Positions 22,679 to 34,711 are shown, counted from the first letter of the stretch. The stretch is DNA of 64,000 bases from Turnera subulata (GCA_028386065.3 JAKUCV010003203.1:7301-71300), one strand, 5' to 3'. The notes: generated by a model from the sequence alone, not told the origin. A program made the numbers and translations.

Positions 22679-23218
22679 AGAGTTATTGCACCTCTGTTTA
22701 ATAACAATCAACTCTCTGCATTTTAAGCATCAATTGTCATACATACATTGCAATTTCTATGAGCTAATTTCCTTGAGAATTGAGAGTTGCCTTTATAGAG
22801 CTTTATTTGTTACTCATATCCACTCTTTGAGAGAGCCTTTGTTTGAGTGATTTAAGTGTTGTTATACACCTTAAGGGAGGATTGTTCCCTTGTAGCAAAT
22901 TCATAGGAAGAGTGTCTTCTTTCTGTGTGAGAAGTCTTGAAGTGAGGTATCTTCAAGCAAGTAAGTAGAGTTTCGTGTGACTCGAGCTCTAGTTTTGTAT
23001 ACGGTTTGTTAAGCAACCAGAAGCTTAACCTAGATAGTGAAATCATCGAGAGAGTCTCTCGGAGGACTGGATTAGCCACAAAAGTTGTATGTGTGAACCA
23101 GTATAAATTTTGGTGTGTCCTTATTCTTTCAATTCCACATTTATTTCTTGCAAGTTTTTGAATTTGTCCAAAAAACGCTATTCACCCCCCTCTAGCGTAG
23201 GGCACCTATTCTAACAAT

Positions 23219-23231
23219 TGGTAGCGGAGCC
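23219..23231 (+). other. Primer-binding site of Sirevirus B
   Basis: TGGTAGCGGAGCC three bases after the 5' LTR end, matching the Sirevirus A site at 4544. Confidence 0.7.
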
Positions 23232-23271
23232 TAACTCTCTGAAAGACTTAACCGTTTGAAAGAAACTTTCC

Positions 23272-24523
23272 ATAGCTTCTTCAAGTAATTATGCAGGACT
23301 CTTCGAAGGACAATCAACCACTCGTCCACCGCTCTTCGATGGCACCAACTACAGCTACTGGAAAGAGAGGTTGAGAATCTTCCTCCAAGCCAACAACTAT
23401 GCTCTTTGGCGAATCATGAAGATCGGACAGCAAATTCCGACGAAAAAAGTTGGTGACACCACAGTGACAAAGACGGAGGCGGAGTATGACGCTGCAGACA
23501 TTACGATGGTTGAAAACAACGCCAAATCAATCAACATGCTATATTGTGCAGTCAACCCCGATGATTATTGAAAAATATCTTGCTGCACAACCGCAAAAGA
23601 AATGTGGGAGAACCTGGAGATCACCTATGAAGGAACCGATCAAGTTCGAGAGGCCAAAATCGACTCCCTCACTACAGAATACGAACTCTTTCGCATGAAG
23701 GAGAATGAGAGGATTGAGGAGATGTTCGATCGATTCTCCAAAATAGTAAAATACCTTCATGCTCTCAAGAAGGTCTACTCCGACAAGGACTTGGTTAGAA
23801 AAGTCCTTAGATGCCTCACTCCCGAATGGCGCTCTAAAGCCGACGAAATCTATAAAAACATCGGAACGTCGAACACAACCATTGACGGTCTTAGAGGTAA
23901 CCTTCTAACCTATGAAACTACTATTCTTAAACCCTCTTTGCAAGAACCAAAGAAGAAGGGCATAGCTCTCAAAGCTTCCACCTTCAAGACGCAAGAGCTC
24001 ACTGATTTGGACTCTAGCGATGACGATCAAGAACTCGGACTTGTCACCCGTAAATTAAACAAATTCATGAAAAAAAATTTGAAAGGAAAGGAAGGAAGAT
24101 GTTCGGTCCACCCAAGTGCTATGGATGTGGAGAGGTTGGGCACATCAAGCCTAAGTGCCCTAAGGCAAAGGAGGGAAAAGAAAAGAAGCCCTACAAGAAG
24201 CAGATGGCATACATTTCTTGGGGAGGCGATTCCGGCGATGAATCATCCGATAGCGATGAAGAAGAAACGGCCAACCTATGTCTCATGGCACGAGAGGAAG
24301 AACCGGAAGAGGTAAGTACTTCTCACTCAAGCGAAGATTTTACTTTTGAAGAATCGCAAGATGCATTTAATGAGCTTTATGGTGAATACATTTCGGCATC
24401 TAGAACTAATAAGGGCTTAAAGAAACAACTTGCAACTCTAAAAAATGATATGGAGAAAGTGTCAAGTGAAAATGAAAAGCTTAAAGAAGAGAATAAGTTT
24501 TACGGAAAGAGGAGTGTGAATAA
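23272..24523 (+). pseudogene. gag: Sirevirus B gag, N-terminal part
   Basis: Collinear with the Sirevirus A gag. The start codon is lost: the position of ATG 4597 in A is ATA at 23272. A CGA-to-TGA change makes a stop at 23569-23571, and loss of bases in an A-rich run near 24080 shifts the frame before the first zinc knuckle (CYGCGEVGHIKPKC, about 24115-24157). The second frame runs through an acidic stretch and a lysine/glutamate-rich coiled-coil region to 24523, where the solo LTR begins. The gene resumes at 31005. Confidence 0.85.
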
Positions 24524-24706
24524 TTAAACGACCGAATCCCAAAACCAAAATATACAAAACATAAATAACTAGAAAAGACAAAATGCCCCTGAGTCTAGGG
24601 ATGCCAAGAACCTCCGAGTAAATTAACTCATCCAAATCACATAATAGCAAAATAAACATCGGGATACTAAAAGACTCAAAAATAAATCAGGCTCAACAAG
24701 CCAAGT

Positions 24707-25448
24707 TGAAACACCTGTGTCCCAATTGTACAAATAAAATACTTAAACAAAGGAATTTACCAAAATACCCCTGAAACCCGGGACACGGAATCCAATACAA
24801 AAAATATTATCTGAAAAGAACATCTTAATAAGACGTGATGTCATAAAGTACAAGAGAAAACCGGCTCATCAGCCATAAGTCAACCCGGCATCGAGCCGAA
24901 ACATCATCAGATATCAAATCCCGGCAACCCGCCGATAAAGTAATCAAAATCAGTAATGACATCTCAACAAAATCCAATGCAGCGGAAGATAAAGATAAAA
25001 TAAAAACAAAAGTAGAAAGTGATATGCAAGTCGGCTCTATGGATCCAACCGGGAGATGAAGAACAGCTACCTGCTGGGATATCCAGCTCCGTACTCCGAA
25101 AAGGAAGAAAGAGACTGCACGCTAACTAAGAGTCTGAAAAACAACGGTGGCGATTATGTGAGTCGCCTACTCAGTGAGCAGTATAAATCTAGTTATGTAG
25201 GTGTGCAACGCAAGTTTGAAAGGAAAGTAGAGACACAAGCACAAGTAAGCAAACACACAATAACTGGTACTAACATGCCATCAACATACAAGCATTCAAT
25301 TTATGGTTTATATCTGTTTGTGTGTTAAGTTTTTACTATTATATTTATTATTCAGGGCCCCATACTGTGTGCGTCGAGCTCGGTTCCGTCTTGTGAGACA
25401 ACCAGGGCGAAAGCCCAAAATAACCAGGCATAAAGCCCAAACATCACC

Positions 25449-25481
<33 letters not shown>

Positions 25482-27861
25482 AAGAGAAAGAGGGAGGTAG
25501 AAAGGGGGAGGTAGAAGGAGAGAGGTAGAACCGGTCATCACAGACCCATATGCTAAACCGCATATCCCATGCTATCCCGCATGCAAACCCGAGGGGTATC
25601 ACTTCCCGCTCGAACCAACAGGTCATCAGCACACAGTAGCCTATCTTCTACTGTACATTATTCTTATTCATAAATTATGAGTTCATGTGTGCCAAGAGTT
25701 ATGATATAACAGGGTGGTGTGAGTTATCAACTCAATCAAGTATCCGGGTCTCCGACCCACAATACATCACACAAATCACCCAAAATCACTCCACATGTTA
25801 TATTCCATAACAATCTAAAAGTCATGCTCATCCAGCAAATAGTAACACATAGGCACACAATACGGATCACAGCATGTTAGCAAACAGGACATGCAACTCA
25901 AACAGACCAATCTAACAAGCTCATGCATACAAACATAAAAAGACTCATAAAGTCACCTCAACGACGATTATCCTGTGGAGCCTTTCCCAAGACAGATCCT
26001 CCAGCTTTAGAGGTATTACCCGTGCCTGAATACCGGCACACACAATAATTACTAAACATTTATAAACAAACCGTGCATGCATGATAACTAAATGCTCAAC
26101 TGAGTTAAACCCGACCCTCGCTAGCCAGTTATGTAATTTTCGGGTCTAAGCCCGACAAGAAGTTCTCTCACCTAAACTCCGAATATCGGGACCTAAGGTT
26201 CACCGGCTTAAGCCCATCTAAATCCAAATTCAATTCCGAGCCTAGAACCCACTTCCTTAAGTCCGTTATTAACCAATTATAAATTTGGGCTTAGAGCCCA
26301 TTCCTTAAAGTCCATAACGAGTTCCCGGGCCTAAGGCCCATCCAAGTCCAAAACCGAATCCCGGGCCTAAAGCCCATTATGAAGTTGGGCTTAAAGCCCA
26401 TTACCCAAGTCCAAAGGTTATCAAATTAAGTCATTAAATCTCATTATCGGGCCTGGGCCCGATTTAGACTAATTCCATTTAAGGGTTTTACCCGAGCCCG
26501 AGTTACCGTCCTAAAGGTTCTACCCGCGTCGGACAAACCGGTCACAAGCTACATGCTTTTCGCTCTCGGTTTCTACTATATAAAATACAATTAGTACAAC
26601 CCAATTCAAAATAATTAATACATGCCATGAGTGTACAACAATTTATACATCAAGGTAATACCGTTAAATGCCGGAACAAAACCCGAGCCCTCGCCGGAAA
26701 ATTCCCGAGCCCCGCCGGATTCTGGTGACCTTGCCTGAATTCACCCAAACTGCCAGAAACAAAACATCCAACCCATATTCACCTCACAACAGACAATTAC
26801 ACAACACAACACCCTACAACTTCCAAGTCGATTCAAGAAAAAGGATGGGAGAAGGGAATCATTACCCGGGCACTCACAGTCACAACTTGGATTCGCAGCA
26901 CCCCAAACCCCGCTGCCAGAGCAAACACCGCCCGACCAGGACCTAGACCAACCAACACAACCTGTCACAAACACCGGCCAAACACCCCACAACAACCTGC
27001 AACACCGAACCCAACTTACAACCCCTCTGCCGGAGAAACACACAGAGCACCCGAGCACCACACTCCCGGAACAGCAACACATCCAGCCACCGTCAAGACA
27101 CCATCAAACCCGCCACCATCGAGAACAACCACCCACGCCACCAAGACAAACAACACCCAATTAAACCCACAACAAACCCGAGTCAGGGCAAATCCACAAA
27201 CACAAAACCACAAAGAAATGAAAGTGGAGCCAAATGAGGAATCAACAGAGCTTACCGGCGATAGGACGATGACGGCGGCGGCGGCGGGTTTGAGCTCGAC
27301 CCAAAGGACCCCAAGCGATATCCCGTCACACCAAGCACCCGGACGATGACGAGGGAACAACGACGGTTTCTTTGCTTGGGTGTGCAGCGGCTCAGGGAAA
27401 GGAAGAGATGAGAAGAGGGTGAAGGTAGCGGCAGTGGGTGTTCGAGGGGGGGAGAGAGAAGGAGAGAGGGAGAGAAAGAGAGTCGGCGGTGTTGAAGAGA
27501 AAGGAGAGAAAGAAGAAAAAGAAAAGAAGAGGGATGGGGGTTTTAGGGTTTGACCCGCCAGCCCGAACAACGCGTTGTTCGGCTGGGCGTGGTCAACCCG
27601 CCCTGTTGACCGTTTGTTTGTTTTTTTTTTCCAATACGGTGTAGTTTCGATTGAAACAACGATAAGCTTCGCGTTTCACCCCGATCTTGAATTCGTTTTC
27701 CACGGAACCCGAACCAAGTACAATACCAACTTAAAATTGACATTTCCAAGGAGAAAATAATTTATTTCTACGACTAAAACTCGAAAATACTTCAAGGGTA
27801 AAATTGGAATAAAATTCCGAAAATTTCCGTAAATTAATTTATGAAAATCTGGGGCGTTACA
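24707..27861 (-). mobile_element. Solo Tekay-type LTR nested in another solo LTR
   Basis: Runs from TGAAACACCTGTGTCCC to GGGGCGTTACA, 3155 bp, minus strand. It is flanked by perfect CAAGT duplications (24702-24706 and 27862-27866). It is close to the LTRs at 12192-15158 and 60528-63640. No internal sequence is present. Confidence 0.92.
25450..25479. repeat. GA/CT simple repeat inside the LTR
   Basis: A pure GA run of about 30 bp inside a longer purine-rich tract (to about 25530). Equivalent CT or GA tracts occur in every Tekay-type LTR here (about 960-1020, 6525-6570, 14370-14437, 42662-42725, 47548-47610, 62850-62906). Confidence 0.85.
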
Positions 27862-30800
27862 CAAGTAAACACTGGCAACCAACCGGGATAACAAATGATC
27901 AATCCAAATATAACTAAACAACATCCCGATAAGTTATGCAGCGGAAATCAATAACGAGTCCAATGACAAATGCAAACATATGGAGTGTCAACCTATGGAT
28001 CCGTCCCCGAAGGAAAGTAGGCTTTGTTACCTGAATGCGACCCTGATCCATGTTCGGGGAACCTGTGTAAAAACCAGAATATACTAGTACCAATCAACCA
28101 CGAATACATCAGTATCTGGCAATACCAGCCACAGTGCACAAACAAGACACAGTGCTCAATACAGAGTCCATATCAGACTTTACGCCTATATTTGTCTTTA
28201 TTCAACTTATTTTAGTTATGCTTAATGGTATTATTAGCGTATTTTATTAGGGCCCTCTACTGTGTGCGTCGGGCGCGGTAGCGACTGGCCAGTTCCCCAG
28301 GGCGTATGCCCAACATAGAACATATATATCTATATATCAATACACCGGAATGGGTAAGTTTTGACAAAAGCAAACCACTACAACCAAGTGGCCGACAGCT
28401 CTAGGAGTGGTGCTCTCCTCAAGGGAATATAATAACAAGAATCTTGAGGCACACCCGTCAATCCCCAAGTCGTCGGCTCAATGAGGGGTACTCTCACCAA
28501 AGGAATAGGTAGTAACAAATAACCACGGGGTACACCCGACAATCCCCAAAGCGCCAGCTCTGTGAGGGGTACTCTCACTATTATACTAAGCGAGGGGCGT
28601 ACCCATCATTCCCCTCGTCGCCATCTCTGCGAGTACTGCTCACTATCATAACAGGACATGAGGGGTACCCTCTCTCCCTCTCGGTGCTACCGGTCAACAG
28701 TAGATCATAAGTTATTCAGAATTATTTGTTATCAGTTATGACTTATGTATAGAGCAATTCTCAAAGTGTGTTTACAGGTGGTGTGCCACCAGAGAGTCTC
28801 TAAACTGAGCCTAGGTCTCACAAGAACACATGATATTGGCATAACAGCACATATCATCCAACAAGGCAATACCAGCCCGTAAATGATCAACATGGCATTA
28901 TCAGCCGAAAATAATCAACATGGCATTGTCAGCTCACAACAATTAGCATGGCATTAACAGCTCATCACAATTGACACAGCAACGAAGTACATATATAAAC
29001 AGGCACACAACACAGCCAGAGCATGTATCACAACAAGCTGAACCAGACATATGATTCTTGCAACATTTATCCATTTACCACATGATGAACCAAGACTATC
29101 AACCTGAGTACCGCAGGCAGTAAAGCATATAAAGGTTTATATGTCCTCACCTGGGCCATATTAATTGCCTCAGAGAATGAAGCCTTGTCCTGCCTCGACA
29201 TATCCTATATTCGTAAGGTCCTACGAATACACATACCATATAAGATGTTTATTTATAACAATAAAATAAATGCATGCCGACCACGTGATCCCGGGTTCAA
29301 CCCAAACAATTCTTATAACCCTCACCGAACCCATCCATCAGATTTATAGTCCTTCAGTCCAATTATCCAACAATACTAAGAAAAACCCCAACTTATTAAC
29401 CAAGTCAACCATTGGGCCTAAAATCCAGTTCATAGATAAATCTTTGTTTTAGGCCTAAAGCCCTTCTCAAGTAAATTTCTCATTGTTGGGCCTAACGCCC
29501 ATATCATCAAAATGCACCACTAAACCCAAACAATGTCCTTGGGCTTAGTGCCCGTTCTTATTAAGTATGAAACTAGTACATCCAAGGTTTAGTGTATCGT
29601 TATTGAGCCTGGGCCTAATTTCCTAATTCCCGCCTTGAGACTTACCCGAGCCCAAGGTCATCCGTCCACTTTACCCGGTTATTCCGTTACATCGGTTATA
29701 CCCGTTTAATAAATTACATGCCATGTATGAAGGAATAAGTACATAACATCATCTGAATAATACTGTTAATGCAGGGGAATACTTCCAACCACCGAAATAG
29801 TACCCCCTCGCCGGAACAGAACCCAAAACGCCGGATTCCGGTCAAACTTTGTCGGGTTCTCCACAACACTGCAGAAACAACCAATTCGCAATCTGTCCAA
29901 ACCCAAACACCAGGAACCAACGTTCAATACCATACAACCAAAATCCACAATACACTTAAGAAGGAACAAGACAAAAGAAAACCAGAAGCCGGATCCTTAC
30001 CGGAGCCAATCCCTGTGCTTGACAGGAGCAGATCCACCTGCCAATAGCTTGATTCCGCCCAAGAAGCAACTGAAACCCGAGCACCACAACACTAGAAACG
30101 TCCGGGACTCAAACCGAACAGCCCCAAGGTCTCGGATTCTTGCTACAACCCCCCTTCTAAGGCTCACACTCTCCATTGGAACCCCACCAGCGACCCGCTC
30201 TAGGAAACGAAACCACCAACAGCGACCACCATTCGGAACCACCGCTCCCGACCAAGACACTACCACCACACCCAGCAACATCCACCCATTCCGGCCACCG
30301 ACACACACACAAAACCAATCAAAACGTTAACCCGAATCGAAGTGAGAAAGGAGGAGGAAGACGAAGGAGAACGACTTACTGGACAAACAACGGCGCGACT
30401 GCTCGATCGAGAATCAAGCCCCGTCGCACGTGCACAATCCGAGGTGATCCTCGGGTTCTCCGTCACAACACACCACGAGCGACTCCTCTCCCTCTATAAG
30501 AGTTTGACGACGGCGAATTTGTGAGGGGAGAAAATAAGAAGACATGGTGGTGGCAGCTTGTGAGTTCGAGAGGGAGAGCAGAGAAAAAAGAGGAAGAGAT
30601 GAGGAAGAGAATGGGAGCGGCGGAGGAGAAAAGAAAGGAGAGGAGAAGAGAAGAGGAACAGAAAGAAAAAGGGAAAGGGCTAGGGTTGGCCTGCTAAGCC
30701 GAACAACCCGTCGTTCGCTTAGGCATGGTCAACCCGCCTGCCCAGTAAACTTTTTTTTTTTCTTTCTTTTCCAAAATGACGTAGTTTTACCCAAACTACT

Positions 30801-31004
30801 CCAAAAGCTCCGTTTCATGTCCAAACTCGAAACGGTTCGATCCCCAACCTCATCTTAGGATTAACTCCTAAATAAAGGAATATTTCCAAGGAATAGGAAT
30901 AATTTCCTTGGCCAAAAACTCGGAAATACTCGAGGGTAAAATGGGAATAAAATTCTAAAAATTTCATAAATTTAATTATGAAAAATTTGGGGCGTTACAA
31001 ATAA

Positions 31005-31600
31005 ATTGGAAAGTCCAATTAAGGAATGCTCATCTTGTAAGTCATTAAAGGAACAAGTTGAAGAACTTGAAACAAAAACTAGGGAGTGTTCATCATGTGA
31101 GACATTAAAAGAACAAGTTAATGAACTTAAACAACCCTAAAGAAATTTAACACCCCTCAAAAGAACTTAAATTCTCTCTTAGGTAATTTGCAATCAACTA
31201 AACATGGAGTAGGTTTCAAAAATGAACCTAAGAAGAAGAAAGTTGAGACAAAATCTAGGAAAACTAAGGTTCAACCTAAGGAAAATAAGGTGAGTAAAGT
31301 GCACAAACATAGGCAACATAGTAACTATTATCAACCTAGAACGATGCATAATCCAAATGTTATTTCTCACTATTGTAATAGAGTAGAACACATTGCTCCG
31401 ATTTTCTTTACTAGGCATAGACATTGGGCACAAAAGAAGCTTATTACCGGCATGCCCCTAACACTCAACGACCCAAAAAGATTTGGGCACCAAAAACCCA
31501 TTGATTTGCTTTGTAGGTATGCTTGAAGGCATCAAGTGTACTTTGGTACCTTGATAGCGGATGCTCCAAGCACATGATCAAAGAAGCATCCAAGTTCTTG
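31005..31600 (+). pseudogene. Sirevirus B gag C-terminal part and start of protease
   Basis: Continues gag after the solo LTR: cysteine-containing coiled-coil repeats (KECSSCK, TRECSSCE), a basic region and a damaged second zinc knuckle in which the first cysteine is histidine and the last is phenylalanine (HYCNRVEHIAPIFF). A frameshift lies near 31135. The TGA and the +1 step to pol seen in Sirevirus A are kept (about 31501-31520). The protease motif region [11 protein letters not shown] is still readable at about 31540-31577, after which similarity to pol ends abruptly near 31600. Confidence 0.75.
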
Positions 31601-31994
31601 ATTGATTCTTGTAGAAATGCAAGGATGAGTGGTAATGTTGAAAATAATCATCCTTTGGTTGAAATCGTTCTATTCTTTTTAGTATACTTTTAATAGTGCT
31701 CTTAATGCTTACTTAATTAATTAATGCTTATTGATTATTGCATACATATCATTCTTGAGTAATATTAGTCTTGAGCATCCTATCTTACCTCGGTTGAAAA
31801 AGAGCTTAGATGTGAATTAATTTTGCATAAAGTAAAATTTGGGTAGTAGGTTCACATCCAAATGTTACAACCCGAGAGAACAAGATAGTTTCCTTTTCGC
31901 ATCAAGCATAATAGATCAAGTCAAGGAACATTTGCTTATCATTGAACATTCATAATACACAAGCTTAAACATAAATATTTTATTATTATTTGTT

Positions 31995-32333
31995 TTAACA
32001 GTTGGGTACAGCGATGACTCTGAAACTGTTAGGATCATTAGCAATATTGATCCTAATGCTATCATTCCAAGAGAACCACATTCTGCCCAAATTGTTTTGG
32101 CCATGTAGTTCGAACCGGTTCACTGGAGGAAAACGAAGCGGGATGACACCGTGATTATCTTCAGGCTGCCACAAGGTCTCTGTGAGTAGAACCATGTTGG
32201 GCTTGTACTGGTTCTTCAGATCTCTTAAGGTTCGTGTGAACTCTTGGGAGCGCCTAGTGATTCCTCTGCAGTTCCAAACCTGAAGGCGAACTTTTGGCCA
32301 AGTGGTTGCCTGCGGAACGCTCTGAGCAGTCAT
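31995..32333 (-). pseudogene. LINE-type endonuclease fragment (N-terminal)
   Basis: The minus strand encodes about 112 residues with VWNCRGITRRSQEFTR and MVLLTETL, the opening of the exonuclease/endonuclease/phosphatase fold of plant LINE ORF2. The conserved asparagine of the WNCRG motif and the glutamate of the TET motif are present. The frame stops before the later catalytic histidine motif, and no reverse transcriptase follows. LINE copies are normally 5'-truncated and keep their 3' end, so a lone N-terminal endonuclease piece is odd and suggests capture or rearrangement. Confidence 0.6.
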
Positions 32334-32369
32334 TGAAATTTGGTAATAGCTGCCCGCATTCAGAGTCTG

Positions 32370-32696
32370 TCAAGAAGGCTCCAGCATGAACTCCTGAAGT
32401 CTGTCAGAGATGAAGAACATGATGGCATTGGTCGAGCCGTAGAAGGAAGCTCGCAGGGTACTTTGGTGCTCCAGGAAGATTGTCTCCTCCAAGGGTGTGA
32501 CAAAGAACCAGGACGAGTAGAGCTCGTCAACGAAGACCAAACGAGGCATCCTCCCGAGCTCGTTTGACAATTCCTCTTGTTGTTCATTTATTAGGCTATA
32601 GGCTAACCGATTCCTCCTTCCTAAGGAGGCTCCCTCAACAAAGAAGACAGATGATGGAGCTGGCATTTTTGTCTTAATGTGGTTTGTGTATCTCAC
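32370..32696 (-). CDS. Hypothetical 108-residue frame
   Basis: An open frame on the minus strand just upstream of the LINE endonuclease piece, starting MRYTNHIKTKMPAPSS. I do not recognise it. It is of mixed composition without clear signal peptide, zinc or nucleotide-binding motifs. It could be a chance frame or, with 31995-32333, part of one decayed LINE-like unit. Confidence 0.2.
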   Translation of the reverse strand: MRYTNHIKTKMPAPSSVFFVEGASLGRRNRLAYSLINEQQEELSNELGRMPRLVFVDELYSSWFFVTPLEETIFLEHQSTLRASFYGSTNAIMFFISDRLQEFMLEPS

Positions 32697-33337
32697 TTTC
32701 TCTGAATCGTATTTTTCTTTAAATGCTTTTGATTATTTACTAACCGTTGCTTTGCCTTTTTTAGAAATACGATTACCTATTTTTCAAAGTCTAGACCCTA
32801 CCTATTTTTCGATAAATGGTAAAGCAAACCTCTCTCCTCACAAAACTACAAATTGTTTACGCTCCTCAAGGCTCTTCTTTTTGAAAATCTTTACCACTGC
32901 CTACATTATTACTCTTGTCACATTGCATGTTTTCGGGCTACAAACACTTGTGCTTTCTAGCTCACTTCTTACATGCATTATTACTTCACTATGGCTATCT
33001 TGGCCCTTCAATAAAAGGAAACGAATCCCAAAAGTCGCTTTTGCTCATGTGGGGTTTATGAACAAGTAGTTGCTGATTATTGTCATTAATTTGTCGTGCA
33101 TTATGACGTCATTTTTGGCTTACACAAATAATAAACATCGTTTTATCAATGAATATTTGATTTCTATTATTACAAGAAATTCGTGATTTCACCACTTATA
33201 TTCTTTTTGGTTACTAATAACAGGCTTGATTTTATTGGATCTTATATCATTCCTACCATTTATGTTTGAAAACAACCTTGATTAAGAAAAAGGAACTACT
33301 TATTTATTTATTCATAAAATAATACAATAGAAGCACT

Positions 33338-33721
33338 CTATGAAGTCACTTGCTTCTCCAGTTCCTTTACATGTTTGTGGACATTCTCAACCTGGGAGGA
33401 AAGTCCCCTACAGGCCATCTCGATCTGCATCACAGGAGAACTGATTTTCTTCAGGGCTAAGTTTAGATGCCCAAGTGTCTGTAATGGTGTACTACTGTGA
33501 GCTATCCCTTTGCCCTTCGGATCATCAGTTTCTTTGGTGACCGGCTTCTTTTGACGCTTGCGAGATATGACCATGTCTTCCAAATGACTAGGGACATTCC
33601 TCCACTTGCGACATTTCTTCGGCTTTTCCTCAACATTAGAATCACCAAAGAGAGGATCACCAAAAGTATAGCTGAACTCCTCTGAGTCGGAGGTAGTTCT
33701 CGTTCTTATTGGTGAATCCAT
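33338..33721 (-). CDS. Hypothetical 127-residue protein with basic centre and C-terminal coiled coil
   Basis: Minus-strand frame starting MDSPIRTRTTSDSEEF. The N-terminal third is acidic and serine-rich, the middle is strongly basic (KPKKCRKWRNV and ISRKRQKKPV, nuclear-localisation-like), and the last 35 residues have heptad character (VENVHKHVKELEKQV). A TATA-like TATAAAT on the minus strand (33757-33763) lies about 36 bases before its ATG. Function unknown. The basic linker loosely recalls sequence that precedes the endonuclease in plant LINEs, so it may belong with the fragment at 31995-32333; that is a guess. Confidence 0.35.
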   Translation of the reverse strand: MDSPIRTRTTSDSEEFSYTFGDPLFGDSNVEEKPKKCRKWRNVPSHLEDMVISRKRQKKPVTKETDDPKGKGIAHSSTPLQTLGHLNLALKKISSPVMQIEMACRGLSSQVENVHKHVKELEKQVTS

Positions 33722-33756
33722 GGTTTGAGATATGCCTTGCCATGCATGAGGTTGGT

Positions 33757-33763
33757 ATTTATA
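33757..33763 (-). promoter_or_regulatory. Possible TATA box for the 33338-33721 frame
   Basis: Minus strand reads GCTTATAAATACC, a good plant TATA context, about 36 bases upstream of the ATG at 33721. The resulting 5' leader would be very short, so the assignment is weak. Confidence 0.3.
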
Positions 33764-33882
33764 AGCATAAAGTGATTATGGTAAGGACATATACGAGATT
33801 TCGTGTTGAAGAAAGTGGAATACTCGAGAGAGTTGCTGACATAAGCCGTGACGAGACTATCAAAATTCGTAAAGAAAGAGTT

Positions 33883-34044
33883 ATTCTTCGGAAATTTGAA
33901 ATGAACTAAGAATCCCTGGCTCTACATTGATCTAATTTGTGTATTTTTATTGTCTTGCCTTTACTGACATGAGCGTCAAAGTATTTTCTAAGTTGTTTTG
34001 CAGGTACCCTTCATTTAAGCCAAAAGATAGGGGGAACAAGAAAG
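33883..34044 (+). pseudogene. Sirevirus B pol C-terminal remnant and 3' tail
   Basis: Resembles the last codons and 3' tail of Sirevirus A (18965-19130): a degenerate match around CTCTACATTGATCTAA, a T-rich stretch, TTTTGCAGGTACCC (splice-acceptor-like, as at 19083) and the polypurine tract AGATAGGGGGAACAAG at about 34026. It fixes the point where the extra cassette (34057-36031) is inserted relative to Sirevirus A. Confidence 0.55.
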
Positions 34045-34056
34045 CCGAGACTACAA

Positions 34057-34536
34057 AACATCGATGTTGCACAACGAAACATCGATGTTCTTTCGAAGAA
34101 ACTTAGACCCGAGGCTGCAAAACATCGATGTTGACAAATCAAACATCGATGTTTACTAGACTTCAGCTCATATTTATTTAACCAGTAGTTTAACAACATC
34201 GATGTCGAGAGACCAACATCGATGTCCCATCATGTGCACAATCCAGTCATTAACCGACATATATAAACATCGATGTTCCGATATGCAATGCTTCCATGTA
34301 AGACATCAATGTTCTATCATTATAGATTAAAATTTTTTCGTCCAATAGTTTTAAACATCTATGTTCTCATATTACAACATCGATGTTGTTTCGATTGGCG
34401 GCATTTCAAACTTTGACCAGAGATACAGAAACATCGATGTTGCCCCAATAAACATCGATTTTCAGACGTCCTTTCTAAAAAAAAATATAGCCGTTGGAAG
34501 CCAAACATCGATGTCGTCAGACTGAACATCGATGTT
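34057..34536 (+). repeat. Internal AACATCGATGTT palindrome array upstream of the extra gene, 14 copies
   Basis: Seven pairs, six with 20-22 bp between starts and one wider pair near 34265-34313. Variants include CATCGATGTC, CATCTATGTT, CATCGATTTT and CATCAATGTT. This array is not in an LTR: it lies between the pol tail and the extra gene. Spacers between pairs differ from those of the LTR arrays, although ATAGCCGTTGGA recurs at about 34488 and 34559. Confidence 0.93.
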
Positions 34537-34611
34537 TGACCGTTAACTTTCAAAAAAAATAGCCGTTGGAGCCTGATTTCAGCACTCCAACAACTCTATT
34601 TTGGGCTCTCC

Positions 34612-34620
34612 TATATAAAT
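34612..34620 (+). promoter_or_regulatory. TATA box before the extra gene of Sirevirus B
   Basis: TATATAAAT in CTCCTATATAAATGATGC, 75 bp after the palindrome array and 92 bp before the ATG at 34712. Order and spacing mirror the Sirevirus B LTR (array, about 100 bp, TATA). The 5' leader is pyrimidine-rich. This is a plausible internal promoter, not shown to be active. Confidence 0.6.
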
Positions 34621-34711
34621 GATGCTTCCTTCTCTCATTTTACACACTTCCTACTATTCATTCATTCTATACTTACTCTCCAAATCATTCCCCTACTCAT
34701 TTTTCTCAAGT

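Larger units (their letters stand above)
21830..23216 (+). repeat. 5' LTR of Sirevirus B
   Basis: 1387 bp; pairs with 36287-37663. U3 holds a 14-copy palindrome array followed by a TATA box at 22672. R/U5 sequence (about 22690-23216) is clearly related to the Sirevirus A LTR (GAGAGTTGCC, CACCTTAAGGGAGG, AGGACTGGATTAGCCAC). Confidence 0.9.
24524..30999 (-). mobile_element. Solo Tekay-type LTR in Sirevirus B gag, itself interrupted
   Basis: A minus-strand LTR with the usual right end GGGGCGTTACA (TGTAACGCCCC on its own strand). It is flanked on both sides by AATAA (24519-24523 and 31000-31004), a perfect 5-bp duplication. No internal region, primer site or polypurine tract is present, so it arose by recombination between two LTRs. 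Net length is about 3.3 kb without the nested LTR at 24707-27861. It contains the GGGCTTAGGCCC-type array (29400-29640) and a purine-rich block (30540-30690). Confidence 0.88.
31605..33880. other. 2.3-kb segment of other origin replacing Sirevirus B pol
   Basis: Similarity to Sirevirus pol stops near 31600 and returns only near 33883, so almost all of pol is gone. The segment is AT-rich and holds a LINE-type endonuclease fragment (minus, 31995-32333) and two minus-strand open frames of unknown kind (32370-32696, 33338-33721). I see no terminal repeats or clear target duplication. It may be captured sequence or the remnant of an insertion that came with a deletion. Confidence 0.6.

Noticed and set aside
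32677..33069. Plus-strand frame of 130 residues with hydrophobic stretches
   Set aside because: T-rich sequence easily gives hydrophobic frames; no start context, no homologue recognised, and it overlaps minus-strand frames.
34057..34536. Interpretation of the internal array as a leftover LTR
   Set aside because: No TGTTAG or TAACA terminus flanks it, spacers differ from both LTR types, and the R/U5 phrases (for example CACCTTAAGGGAGG) are missing.
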